From positions 124,001 to 188,000 of the forward strand of contig NZ_JAQIYM010000012.1 of the NCBI RefSeq assembly GCF_028823535.1: DNA of 64,000 nt, read 5' to 3'. Within the stretch, counting starts at the first letter, position 1; each line of letters opens with the position of its first letter. Origin of the DNA: Pseudomonas serbica (GTDB lineage Bacteria > Pseudomonadota > Gammaproteobacteria > Pseudomonadales > Pseudomonadaceae). Below are positions 53,349 through 61,801 of the stretch, piece by piece. Under the pieces are notes generated by a model. It saw only the letters and a list, made by a program, of their open reading frames with translations, had not been told where the DNA came from and ran no database searches. The position numbers and the translations under genes were made by a program.

Positions 53349-53719
53349 TGCGAAGGTCCTCAGACGCACGGGGTCCTGAAGTGGGCGCCGCTGTGGCGAT
53401 CAAGAACCTACGCGCGCCTTGGGGTTATCCCTACAGCTAAGCGCAAATTGCCAGGCAGGCCGGGGTGTATCGACCACCGGTCACTAAACCCGCCCGATTT
53501 GCCGATAAAGGCGTCCATCTCTCGCCGCCGCCCCCGATCCACTGTAGGAGCTGGCTTGCCAGCGAAGAGGCCAGAAAGCCCGGTGCAATATTCGAGGACG
53601 CCTTCGCCGGCAAGCCGGCTCCTACAGGTCCGAGGCGACCACGGGTTCAACGCCCTGCGCAACATAGTGTAGGAGCCGGCTTGCTGCGGGCGGCGTTCCG
53701 ACAATGGGGCCGCGGGCTC
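53349..53719. other. REP-rich intergenic region
   Basis: 371 bases without a gene; holds one REP doublet at 53542-53628 and most of another at 53667-53725, and the promoter of the oxidoreductase genes on the minus strand. Confidence 0.7.
53542..53628. repeat. REP doublet, CTGTAGGAGC type
   Basis: CTGTAGGAGCTGGCTTGCCAG and the inverse with CCGGCAAGCCGGCTCCTACAG, facing each other. The two arms are of the same class with small differences. Confidence 0.92.
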
Positions 53720-53725
53720 CTACAC
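53667..53725. repeat. Compact REP pair overlapping the nnrS stop codon
   Basis: GTGTAGGAGCC at the left and GGCTCCTACAC at the right, 37 bases apart, with GC-rich inner palindromes. The right arm contains the last codons and stop of the nnrS gene. Confidence 0.85.
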
Positions 53726-54877
53726 CCGGGGCCTTAGCAAAATTGAGGTGTAGCCCACCAGAAACAACCCAAACGCAACACACCAAAACAACGCCGACAC
53801 CCCCACCCCCAATCCGGAGAACGGCACCAGCAACACCCGCGCCCCCCCTGCGATCAACACCAGGGCAAACCCCGTGACGATGGCTTTCGACGGCTGCAGC
53901 ACCCGACCGGTATGCCCAAGACTCACCCGGGCGATCATCGCCAGAATCAACCCGCCAATGCCGCCCACCGCCAGCGAGTGGGTGGCCAGGCTCTGTTGTG
54001 GCATCAGGCCGGCGTGCCACAGCGCCATGGCAAACACCGCCACCACCAGCCAGGTATACGACAGATAAAGCGACCACAACAGCGGCACGCGCCAGAGGCC
54101 GCGGTCATGCCAGCGCCAGAGGCGTAGCAGGTGCAGACTGCCGATCAACACAAACAACGCCGCCAGCCAGGGTCTGGGCTGGTCATTCAAACCGGCGGCA
54201 AACGTCAGCGCGGCCAGCAACCCGCTCACCAGCAGCACCCGGGTGGGCAATGGATTGGCCGCAGGCGTTGCGGAACGATTCAAGCCGCGCTGGATGAAGA
54301 ACGGGATTACTCGCCCGCCAATCACGCTCATCAGCGCGCCGACCAGCCACAAGGCCGCCAACACACCACGCCGCTGCAAACCCGCGTCATCGGCCCAGAG
54401 TCCCCACAACGTCATGACCTGGCAGCCGGCCAGCAAGGTGATCATCAGCAGGATCGGATAGTTGTCGCGCTTGCCAGCGGCCACCAGGTCACGCCCCAGC
54501 GCCCAGGCCAGCAACGGCAAAAAAGGCAACTGCACAAGCAGCAACCCTGCAGGAGCTATCGGCAGCACCCAGGCCAGTCGCGCGAGCAGCCAGACCAGCA
54601 CCAGCCCGATCAGCGGCCAGCCCTTGAGCCCCGGGCGAGCGGTCCAGTTCGGCACCGCCGTCAGCAGGAAGCCGGCGATGATGGCCGCGGCGAACCCGAA
54701 CGGCATTTCGTGCCGGTGCCAGGCGAGCATGCCGCCCACCGGATGCGCGCCGGGCAAGCGGCCGTATAACCACAGGGCCCAGATCGCCACCGCCACAGCG
54801 GCAAACGCGGCACCCGCGAGAAAGAACGGGCGAAAGCCGAGACTGAAGACCGGAGCAGCAGCCAGTTTGCGCATCAT
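53720..54877 (-). CDS. nnrS: NnrS family membrane protein (nitric-oxide stress)
   Basis: 385 aa, about 12 TM helices. The family binds haem and copper and protects cells from nitrosative stress; HRHEMPFGFAAAIIAGFLLTA and GGRVIPFFIQRGLNR are its conserved segments with possible metal-ligand His. ATG 54877 overlaps the ppyR stop (ATGA). The C-terminus runs into a REP. Promoter upstream of ppyR carries NorR-type sites, which agrees with the role. Confidence 0.92.
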   Translation of the reverse strand: MMRKLAAAPVFSLGFRPFFLAGAAFAAVAVAIWALWLYGRLPGAHPVGGMLAWHRHEMPFGFAAAIIAGFLLTAVPNWTARPGLKGWPLIGLVLVWLLARLAWVLPIAPAGLLLVQLPFLPLLAWALGRDLVAAGKRDNYPILLMITLLAGCQVMTLWGLWADDAGLQRRGVLAALWLVGALMSVIGGRVIPFFIQRGLNRSATPAANPLPTRVLLVSGLLAALTFAAGLNDQPRPWLAALFVLIGSLHLLRLWRWHDRGLWRVPLLWSLYLSYTWLVVAVFAMALWHAGLMPQQSLATHSLAVGGIGGLILAMIARVSLGHTGRVLQPSKAIVTGFALVLIAGGARVLLVPFSGLGVGVSALFWCVAFGLFLVGYTSILLRPRV

Positions 54878-55122
54878 GCCAGCGCCACACGTTGAGGTTT
54901 ACTCAACCGGTGCTGGGCCAGCAGGCGCATGACGTAGCCGATCTTCAACAGGGTCGGCCCGACGATGGTCATGGCGTGCAACGACACCAGCGCCATGATC
55001 GACAGATAACCGGCATACAGGTAGGCGCCGTAGATGCCTGCGAGCAACATCGCCAGGCCAACGCCGAGCACGCGAGTGGAAAGGTGCAAGACTTTCTGGG
55101 GATTGCAGAAGAAGTGGAACAT
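54874..55122 (-). CDS. ppyR: PpyR-like small membrane protein
   Basis: 82 aa, two TM helices (about 18-38 and 42-66): FFCNPQKVLHLSTRVLGVGL, LLAGIYGAYLYAGYL, TIVGPTLLKIGYVMRLLAQH. It matches P. aeruginosa PpyR (PA2663), named for effects on psl and pyoverdine genes, which also precedes an nnrS-like gene (PA2662). The exact function is unsettled. Cotranscribed with nnrS. Confidence 0.88.
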   Translation of the reverse strand: MFHFFCNPQKVLHLSTRVLGVGLAMLLAGIYGAYLYAGYLSIMALVSLHAMTIVGPTLLKIGYVMRLLAQHRLSKPQRVALA

Positions 55123-55162
55123 TTCCCGTACTCCTGAAGCAGTTCAGTTGTACGTTGGCTGT

Positions 55163-55178
55163 ATCAAGTGTCGTGCCA
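55163..55178 (-). promoter_or_regulatory. Sigma-54 promoter of ppyR-nnrS
   Basis: On the minus strand TGGCACGACACTTGAT matches the -24/-12 consensus TGGCACG-N4-TTGCW with one mismatch (A for C in the -12 GC). Transcription would start near 55152, about 30 bp before the ppyR ATG at 55122. Confidence 0.75.
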
Positions 55179-55219
55179 GATATTTGCCCCTTGCAAATCA
55201 GCCATCTGAGCCTGTACGG

Positions 55220-55230
55220 GTCATAACGAC
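55220..55230. promoter_or_regulatory. NorR/FhpR-type site 1
   Basis: GTCA-TAA-CGAC, fitting GT-N7-AC; 42 bp upstream of the sigma-54 element. Confidence 0.6.
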
Positions 55231-55244
55231 TCGCACCCAACAGA

Positions 55245-55255
55245 GTCAATATGAC
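55245..55255. promoter_or_regulatory. NorR/FhpR-type site 2
   Basis: GTCA-ATA-TGAC, a perfect match to the NorR consensus GTCA-N3-TGAC. Confidence 0.75.
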
Positions 55256-55265
55256 CCACAAGGCA

Positions 55266-55276
55266 GTCACTTCGAC
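55266..55276. promoter_or_regulatory. NorR/FhpR-type site 3
   Basis: GTCA-CTT-CGAC, again GT-N7-AC, 21 bp from site 2 centre to centre. Confidence 0.6.
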
Positions 55277-55387
55277 AACACCCTGCAGGAAATCCTTACA
55301 CACTCGGCGATCTACGGCACGGCCAGACTGCCTCAGGCTAGCTACGCTGATAGTCCAGCATGCCAAAACCTGCCAAGGAGACCCGCC

Positions 55388-55891
55388 ATGCTACATATGC
55401 AAAAACTCACACCTTGCCTCTGGTTCGATGGTCAGGCCGAAGAGGCCGCAAAGTTTTACTGTGCGATCTTCGATCACGCGAAAATCACCGCCATCACTCA
55501 CTACGGCGATGCCGGGAAGGAGTTCCACGGCCGGGAAGTCGGTTCGGTCATGACGGTCAGTTTCGAACTCGATGGGCAGACGTTCACGGGTCTTAACGGT
55601 GGCCCGAACTTCACCTTCAACGAAGCGATCTCGTTCCAGGTCAACTGCCAGACCCAGGAAGAAGTCGACCACTTCTGGGGACGCCTGTCCGCCGGCGGGC
55701 CGGTCGAGGCCCAGCAATGCGGCTGGTTGAAGGATAAATTCGGCGTGTCCTGGCAAATCGTCCCGGTAGCGATGATGGAGATGATCAAGGACCCCGACAC
55801 GATAAAATCCCAGCGCGCCATGCTGGCGATGATGCACATGAAAAAACTTGATATCGCCGAACTGCAACGAGCCTTCAACGGCGAGAGCTAA
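55388..55891 (+). CDS. VOC family protein (PhnB / 3-demethylubiquinone methyltransferase-like fold)
   Basis: 167 aa. LTPCLWFDGQAEEAAKFYCAIF, PNFTFNEAISFQVNCQTQEEVDHFWGRLS and CGWLKDKFGVSWQIVP are hallmarks of the PhnB-like VOC group, often annotated as 3-demethylubiquinone methyltransferase although no methyltransferase domain exists. Substrate unknown. AAGGAG 8 nt before ATG 55388; the long frame upstream is not part of it. Precedes the AraC gene by 31 bp. Confidence 0.88.
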   Translation: MLHMQKLTPCLWFDGQAEEAAKFYCAIFDHAKITAITHYGDAGKEFHGREVGSVMTVSFELDGQTFTGLNGGPNFTFNEAISFQVNCQTQEEVDHFWGRLSAGGPVEAQQCGWLKDKFGVSWQIVPVAMMEMIKDPDTIKSQRAMLAMMHMKKLDIAELQRAFNGES

Positions 55892-55922
55892 TACACTGTG
55901 GCTGACCAGCCAAGGATTGACC

Positions 55923-56756
55923 ATGAAGTTCGCAACGCCCAGGGACACCGACAAGGCCCCGCGCTTCTGGCGCGATGACGCCCTGCCTTTCATCGAAGCC
56001 CGCTCCATCGCCGACGGGCGCGAGGTCTGTTACACCCGGCATGCCCACGAGCACTTTTCCATCGGTGCGATCACCGCCGGGCGCAGCACCTATGTCCATG
56101 AGCACTCGCACTTCGAGGTGTGTGCCGGCACGGTGGTGCTGATGAACCCCGGTGATGTCCACGCCTGCAATCCGATCGACGATCAGCCCTGGTCGTACCT
56201 GATGCTGTATGTCGACACCGCCTGGCTCACCGACTTGCAGCATCAGCTCGGGTTCAGTAACGACCTGGCGTTTCGCCGGTTCGCGGTCACCCATACCGCG
56301 GCCCCTGATCTGTTCGTTGGCTTGAAGGCGTTGTATCAGGTGCTGGTCGATGGGCAGCAAGACGTATTGCACAAGCAGAGCGCCGCGGTGGAGTTTTTCA
56401 CCGAGGTGCAGCTTGGACTGAACCCGGCCGAACAACCGCTTCGCGAGCCCAACTTCAAGCTCGAGCGCGCCGCCGATTTCATCCGCGAGCACTGCACGCA
56501 AATGCTCAAGCTCGAAGACATCTGCGAAGCAGCGCAGTTGTCGTCGTCCTACCTGATCCGCGCCTTCAAGCAGCATTACGGCATGACGCCCCACGCCTTC
56601 CTGGTCAACCGGCGCATCCAGTTCGCCCGGGATCAATTGCGCAATGGCAAGCTGATCGCCGACGTGGCGCTGGAAGCGGGGTTTGCCGATCAGGCGCATT
56701 TTCAACGGGCGTTCAAGCAGCATCTGGCGGCAACGCCAGGGCAGTATCGCGGTTAA
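55923..56756 (+). CDS. AraC family transcriptional regulator with N-terminal cupin
   Basis: 277 aa. N-terminal sugar-binding-type cupin (AHEHFSIGAITAGRSTYVHE, VLMNPGDVHACNP), C-terminal double helix-turn-helix: MLKLEDICEAAQLSSSYLIRAFKQHYG and IADVALEAGFADQAHFQRAF. AAGGA 6 nt before ATG 55923. The last helix ends AATPGQYRG as in the PchR/LysE-linked group; it converges on a LysE exporter gene that it might control. Confidence 0.9.
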   Translation: MKFATPRDTDKAPRFWRDDALPFIEARSIADGREVCYTRHAHEHFSIGAITAGRSTYVHEHSHFEVCAGTVVLMNPGDVHACNPIDDQPWSYLMLYVDTAWLTDLQHQLGFSNDLAFRRFAVTHTAAPDLFVGLKALYQVLVDGQQDVLHKQSAAVEFFTEVQLGLNPAEQPLREPNFKLERAADFIREHCTQMLKLEDICEAAQLSSSYLIRAFKQHYGMTPHAFLVNRRIQFARDQLRNGKLIADVALEAGFADQAHFQRAFKQHLAATPGQYRG

Positions 56757-56783
56757 GCCACACTGCTATCTTCCGGCCGGCTC

Positions 56784-57371
56784 CTACGGCACCAACAAAT
56801 ACACCGCACTCACCGCCAGCAGCGACGCCATGCCCCGATTGAACCAGCGCATGCCCGCCGGGTTGTTCAGGTAGCCGCGCAAGAACGTGCCGGCGTAGGC
56901 CCAGCAACCCACCGACAGGTAGCAGATCACCAGGTACACCGCCGCGAACTGCCATACCAGGCGGGCCTCGCCGTCGGCGACGAACGCGCCCATGCCGGCC
57001 ACGCAGGCCAGCCAGGCTTTCGGGTTGAGCCATTGCATCACCGCGCCGTAGAGCATCGACGGTGCGCGCTCCGCGTCCTTTGCCTGCAGTTGCCCATCGT
57101 CAGCGGCCAGCTTGAACGCCATGTACAACAGGAACGCCACCCCCGCCCACTGCACCACCTGGGTCATTGCCGGCCACAGCAGCAACAGCTCATGCAACCC
57201 CAGCCCCATCAGCACAAGCAGTAACACGAACCCCAACGTCGCCCCGGCCACATGGCGCTGACTGGCGCGAAATCCGAAGCGTGCTCCGGAACCCAGGGCC
57301 ACGATATTCACCGGCCCCGGCGTGATGGAAGCGGCCAACGCAAACGCCGCCATGGACATGATCAAACTCAT
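56784..57371 (-). CDS. LysE family amino-acid exporter
   Basis: 195 aa, six TM helices. Family signature ITPGPVNIVALGSGARFG near the N-terminus and NPKAWLACVAGMGAF in the middle. Exports an amino acid or derivative by exchange for protons. ATG 57371 has AGGTG 6 nt upstream and is chosen over a GTG two codons earlier. Convergent with the AraC gene, 27 bp apart. Confidence 0.88.
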   Translation of the reverse strand: MSLIMSMAAFALAASITPGPVNIVALGSGARFGFRASQRHVAGATLGFVLLLVLMGLGLHELLLLWPAMTQVVQWAGVAFLLYMAFKLAADDGQLQAKDAERAPSMLYGAVMQWLNPKAWLACVAGMGAFVADGEARLVWQFAAVYLVICYLSVGCWAYAGTFLRGYLNNPAGMRWFNRGMASLLAVSAVYLLVP

Positions 57372-57452
57372 TTGCACACCTGCTCAGTCAATTGAACCAG
57401 GCGCCAATGTAAGGAACCCCGGGCTGCACGTATTGAAGAAAACTGCCCTGGG

Positions 57453-58784
57453 CTATGAGTAATACTCGACCACCTTCTTCACCTTCACCAACGCCTGGCG
57501 CAGTGCGACCATGTCCACCGAGCCCAGCGCCAGGCGTATCGCGTGGGGGACATGATGGGTGATCGCAAAGGGTTCGGCAGGCGACACCGACACCTGCTCG
57601 CGCATCAACGCCATGGCGATCTGGTCGGCCCGCGCGTCTTCGGCCAAGGGCAGCCAGATGAAATACGATGAAGGATGGCTGATGGTCTTGAGCCCCACCA
57701 GCACCTCACGGGCCAAGGCTTGCCGAGATTGGGCATCCACGCGTTTTTGCGCCTCGAGCTTGCTGACAGTGCCATCGTCAAGCCAGGCCGTGGCAATGGC
57801 CGTCATCACCCCGGGAGTGTTCCAGGTGGTTGCCATGATCGTCCGCTCGAATCCGGCCATCCATTGCGTCGGGGCGGCAACAAAGCCGACGCGCAAGCCG
57901 GTGGCGACATTCTTGGATAAACCGCTGACGTACACGGTTCTTTCCGGCGCCATTTCAGCCAAAGGTGGCGGTGCATTTTCGGCCAGGAAAGCGTAGGCCG
58001 CGTCCTCGATGATCGTCAGGTCATGGCGGCGTGCAATCGCCACCAATTGCTGGCGCTGATCGGCGTCCAGCACCCAGCCCAACGGATTGTGCAAGGTCGG
58101 CATCGAGTAGACGGCTCGCACCGGGCGAAGCCGGCACAGTTTCTCCAGGGCTGGCAAATCAGGCCCCTTGTCCGTGACGGGAATGGGCAGGACCTCAAGA
58201 TGCAGGGTTTCGGCCAGCGTCTTGAAACCCGGATAGGTCAAGGCGTCCGCGGCAATCACATCGCCGGGTTTGAGCAGGGTCATCATCACCACCGCCAGGC
58301 CATGCTGGGCACCACTGACGATCAACACCTGCTCGGCCGGCAGATTCAGGCCGCGCTCGGCCAGATGACGCGCGAACGCAGCCCGCTCATGCAGGCGCCC
58401 GGCATGGGGCTGGTAACGCAGGAGTGCCTCAAGGTCGCCGGACAACGCGAGTTGGCGCAAGGCATTGCGCAACAGGTCAGCCTGACCTGGCAACGACGGG
58501 TAGTTGAAGTTGAGGTCGATCATCCCCGCCGCCACCACCGACTGCGAAATGCCCTGGCCCGGCGGCAGCGATGTTTCCCGGACAAAAGTCCCGCGCCCGG
58601 TTTCGCCACTGACCAGCCCCATCCCCTCGAGCTCGGCATACACCCGGCTGGCCGTGACCAAGGCCAATCCGTTCTCTGTAGCAAGCTGGCGGTGAGTCGG
58701 CAGGCGCGTACCAGGCAACAAACGCCCGGTGCGGATATCGGCGGCAAATGCATCCACCAGCGTCTTGTAGCGGGAACGAGGCAT
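57453..58784 (-). CDS. MocR/PdxR family transcriptional regulator (GntR + aminotransferase domain)
   Basis: 443 aa. N-terminal winged helix (TGRLLPGTRLPTHRQLATENGL, GRGTFV) joined to a fold-type I aminotransferase domain with PLP Lys in SGLSKNVATGLRVGF and IEDAAYAFL. Such fusion regulators sense PLP or an amino acid with PLP. ATG 58784 is the family start. Divergent from a DMT transporter with an inverted repeat between. Confidence 0.92.
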   Translation of the reverse strand: MPRSRYKTLVDAFAADIRTGRLLPGTRLPTHRQLATENGLALVTASRVYAELEGMGLVSGETGRGTFVRETSLPPGQGISQSVVAAGMIDLNFNYPSLPGQADLLRNALRQLALSGDLEALLRYQPHAGRLHERAAFARHLAERGLNLPAEQVLIVSGAQHGLAVVMMTLLKPGDVIAADALTYPGFKTLAETLHLEVLPIPVTDKGPDLPALEKLCRLRPVRAVYSMPTLHNPLGWVLDADQRQQLVAIARRHDLTIIEDAAYAFLAENAPPPLAEMAPERTVYVSGLSKNVATGLRVGFVAAPTQWMAGFERTIMATTWNTPGVMTAIATAWLDDGTVSKLEAQKRVDAQSRQALAREVLVGLKTISHPSSYFIWLPLAEDARADQIAMALMREQVSVSPAEPFAITHHVPHAIRLALGSVDMVALRQALVKVKKVVEYYS

Positions 58785-58800
58785 GTCGAGATGTATCCAT

Positions 58801-58818
58801 GACAATTTTTTGATTGTC
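58801..58818. promoter_or_regulatory. Inverted repeat, probable MocR operator
   Basis: GACAAT-N6-ATTGTC in the 74-bp gap between the divergent genes; a third copy GACAAT lies at 58855-58860 just at the DMT start. Several half-sites of this kind are common for MocR regulators. Confidence 0.6.
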
Positions 58819-58858
58819 CCGATAGTCGACCATACGATGGCTTCAGTGCAACCAGACA

Positions 58859-59770
58859 ATGAGCATGAGCCAAATGGAACGGACTTCTAACTTGCAAGAC
58901 ACGGCGCTGGAAAGCAGCACCCGCGGCTGGATCAATGGCCTGATCGGCGTGGTGATTTTCAGTGGTTCGCTGCCTGCGACGCGGGTGGCCGTGCTGGAAT
59001 TCGACCCGGTATTCCTGACGGTAGCCCGCGCCACCCTCGCGGCGACCCTGGGCCTGTGCCTGCTGTTGCTGTTCAAGGAAAAACGCCCCGCGCGTAACCA
59101 GCTCGTGCCCTTGTTGATCGTGGCGCTGGGCGTGGTGGTGGGCTTTCCGCTGTTAACCGCGCTGGCGCTGCAATACGTCACGTCCGCGCACTCCATCGTG
59201 TTCGTCGGCCTGCTGCCGCTCGCGACCGCAGTGTTTGGCGTCTTGCGCGGTGGTGAGCGCCCACGGCCGGTGTTCTGGTTCTTCTCGGTGCTGGGCAGCC
59301 TGTTGGTGGTTGGGTTCGCCGTCGCCCAGGGCCTGACGGCTTCACCCCAGGGTGACATCCTGATGCTGCTGGCGATCCTGGCCTGCGGGCTAGGTTATGC
59401 CGAGGGCGCGAAGTTGTCCCGTACACTGGGTGGCTGGCAGGTGATTTGCTGGGCGCTGGTGCTGGCCCTGCCGGTCATGGCTGCATTGACCCTTTGGCGA
59501 CTGCCGGCCTCGTTCGCCAACATCAGCACACCGGCCTGGTTCAGCCTGGCGTATGTGTCGCTGTTCAGCATGCTGATCGGTTTTGTGTTCTGGTATCGCG
59601 GGCTGGCCCAGGGCGGGATCGCCGCGGTCGGGCAGCTGCAACTGCTGCAGCCATTTTTTGGCCTGGCACTGGCCGCTACCTTGCTGCATGAACACGTCAG
59701 CCTGGGCATGCTCGGCGTCACGCTGGCCGTGATCCTGTGTGTGGCCGGGGCGAAAAAGTTCGCGCGCTAG
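58859..59770 (+). CDS. EamA/DMT family transporter
   Basis: 303 aa, ten TM helices with two EamA repeats (GLIGVVIFSGSLPATRVAVL and GDILMLLAILACGLGYAEGA). Likely exporter of an amino acid or metabolite, controlled by the divergent MocR. ATG 58859; a later ATG at 58865 or 58874 is possible. Substrate unknown. Confidence 0.88.
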   Translation: MSMSQMERTSNLQDTALESSTRGWINGLIGVVIFSGSLPATRVAVLEFDPVFLTVARATLAATLGLCLLLLFKEKRPARNQLVPLLIVALGVVVGFPLLTALALQYVTSAHSIVFVGLLPLATAVFGVLRGGERPRPVFWFFSVLGSLLVVGFAVAQGLTASPQGDILMLLAILACGLGYAEGAKLSRTLGGWQVICWALVLALPVMAALTLWRLPASFANISTPAWFSLAYVSLFSMLIGFVFWYRGLAQGGIAAVGQLQLLQPFFGLALAATLLHEHVSLGMLGVTLAVILCVAGAKKFAR

Positions 59771-59860
59771 GCACTGCTCTGCCGCCTGCGTCCATGACTG
59801 TACGGGTCAAGCCCACCGGCAGCTGTGATAGAAATATCGCTCCTGCTGCTGGAGCCGATC

Positions 59861-60481
59861 ATGGACCTCACCACCCTCACCCTTTTCCTTCCGGCCTGCT
59901 TCGCCCTGAACATGGCGCCGGGCCCGAACAACCTGCTGTCGGTCAGTAACTCGACCCGCTATGGCTACCGCACCGCGTGCCTGGCCGGCGTCGGTCGCCT
60001 GCTGGCGTTCGCCGGGATGATCGCCCTCGCCTCGGCGGGTCTGGCGGTGGTGCTGCAAACTTCGGAACTGCTGTTCTACGGGATCAAGATCGTCGGTGCG
60101 GCGTACCTGTTTTATCTCGCCTGGCAACTGTGGCGTGCCAACCCCGGCGCAGAAACCGCGGTGACCACCCCGCCGGCGGGCATGCTGGCGTTGGCCCGGC
60201 AGGAGTTCCTGGTGGCGGCGGGCAACCCGAAGGCGATCCTGATCTTCACCGCGTTCCTGCCGCAATTCGTCGATCCGACCCGCGCGATCACGCCACAATT
60301 CGCCGTGTTGGGCGCACTGTTCCTGATCCTGGAATGGATTGCCATCGGCGCCTACGCTTACATGGGCCTGCACATGCGCCGCTGGTTTGCCAAGCCTTCG
60401 GGCAAGCGGTTGTTCAATCGCTGCTGCGCGGGCTTGTTGTCGGCGGCGGCTTCAGTGTTGCTGATGGCCCGTCGGGCCTGA
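59861..60481 (+). CDS. LysE family transporter (RhtB-like)
   Basis: 206 aa, six TM helices; signature MAPGPNNLLSVSNSTRYGYR near residue 19 and GNPKAILIFTAFLPQF. Amino-acid or homoserine-lactone-type exporter. GGAG 7 nt before ATG 59861. Follows the DMT gene by 90 bp; the third small-molecule exporter in this 4-kb stretch. Confidence 0.88.
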   Translation: MDLTTLTLFLPACFALNMAPGPNNLLSVSNSTRYGYRTACLAGVGRLLAFAGMIALASAGLAVVLQTSELLFYGIKIVGAAYLFYLAWQLWRANPGAETAVTTPPAGMLALARQEFLVAAGNPKAILIFTAFLPQFVDPTRAITPQFAVLGALFLILEWIAIGAYAYMGLHMRRWFAKPSGKRLFNRCCAGLLSAAASVLLMARRA

Positions 60482-60681
60482 TTAACGACCGCTCATGTTC
60501 GGCCACCCGCGCCCCGCCGCGAGTTCGGCCCCGAGGAACGCCGGACAATTCCCGGCGGATATGCTGGAACAGCTGACGGATCGCAAGGCCTTGCAGGAGC
60601 TGCCGCGGGTCAGCGCCGGGAGCGGAATTCTCTGTTCATTTTTCGGTGGAGACGGTCCCTGTGCCGTTCTATGCTGCGTCC

Positions 60682-61764
60682 ATGAACCTACAACACACGC
60701 TGCTTCCGCCCCACGCCGAGATGGTCCGCGCCATGCTCGAACGAGACACCACTTACGAAGGGGTGTTCTTTACCGCGGTCAAGACCACCGGGATCTTCTG
60801 CCGCCCGGGTTGCACCGCACGCAGCCCGAAACCCGAGAACGTCGAGTTCTTCGCCCACGCCGACGAATGCCTGGCGGCGGGCTACCGAGCCTGCCTGCGA
60901 TGCAAGCCTTTGGATGCCGCCGCGATTGCACCGGACTGGGTACAGAAACTGCTGAAATCAGTAGAGCTTGAACCGGACATTCGCTGGAGCGACGCCCAAT
61001 TGCAGGCCAAAGGCATCGAACCACTGAAACTGCGCCGCTGGTTCAAACAGCATTTCGGCATGACCTTCCATGCCTGGCTGCGCACCCGACGCCTGGGCAT
61101 GGCATTGGGCGGCATCAAACAGGGCGAGTCGATCGACAGTGCAGCGTTCGATTCCGGCTACGAATCCCTGAGCGGCTTTCGCGATGCGTTTCAAAAGTCT
61201 TTCCACATCACACCGGGACGCGCCGCCAACAGTGAGCCACTGCTGTTCACCCGGTTGACGACGCCGCTGGGGCCGATGATCGCCATGGCCGAGCGTCGTG
61301 GGCTGGTGCTTCTGGAGTTTCTCGACCAGCCTTCGCTGACCCGCGAGGTGCAGACCCTGCAAAACCGCCATGGGTATGCCGTGGCGCCAGGACACAATGG
61401 GCATTTGCAGCACATCGAGACACAGCTGGCCGAGTATTTCGCTGGCGAGCGCACGCAATTCAGCGTCCCCCTGCACATGCCCGGCAGCGAGTTTTCCCGC
61501 CAGGTCTGGGCCGAGCTGGCACACATCCCCTACGGCCGGACCACCACCTACGGCGCGCTTGCCGCCACCTTGGGCAAACCCGGCGCCAGCCGCGCCGTCG
61601 GCCTGGCCAACGGTCACAACCGCCTCTCGATTGTCGTGCCCTGCCATCGGGTGATCGGTGCCGATGGCTCGCTGACCGGTTACGCTGGAGGCCAGCCGCG
61701 CAAGGCATTCCTGCTCAGGTTGGAAAACGCGGCGGTGCAGATCACCGAGCAATTGGCCTTTTGA
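60682..61764 (+). CDS. ada: Bifunctional Ada: adaptive-response activator and O6-methylguanine-DNA methyltransferase
   Basis: 360 aa. N-terminal zinc domain with Cys40, Cys44, Cys71, Cys74 (FCRPGC, CLRC), in which Cys40 accepts methyl groups from phosphotriesters; AraC-type helices (RRWFKQHFGMTFHAWLRTRR); C-terminal methyltransferase with acceptor Cys321 in VVPCHRVIGADG. Self-methylation turns it into an activator of its own and alkA-like genes. Start at ATG 60682 gives the family length; a GTG 36 nt upstream is not used. An AlkA-like gene follows 37 bp later. Confidence 0.95.
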   Translation: MNLQHTLLPPHAEMVRAMLERDTTYEGVFFTAVKTTGIFCRPGCTARSPKPENVEFFAHADECLAAGYRACLRCKPLDAAAIAPDWVQKLLKSVELEPDIRWSDAQLQAKGIEPLKLRRWFKQHFGMTFHAWLRTRRLGMALGGIKQGESIDSAAFDSGYESLSGFRDAFQKSFHITPGRAANSEPLLFTRLTTPLGPMIAMAERRGLVLLEFLDQPSLTREVQTLQNRHGYAVAPGHNGHLQHIETQLAEYFAGERTQFSVPLHMPGSEFSRQVWAELAHIPYGRTTTYGALAATLGKPGASRAVGLANGHNRLSIVVPCHRVIGADGSLTGYAGGQPRKAFLLRLENAAVQITEQLAF

Positions 61765-61801
61765 TCACAGGCTGCATTCGGCAGCCTGCCAAGGAAGCTT
61801 C

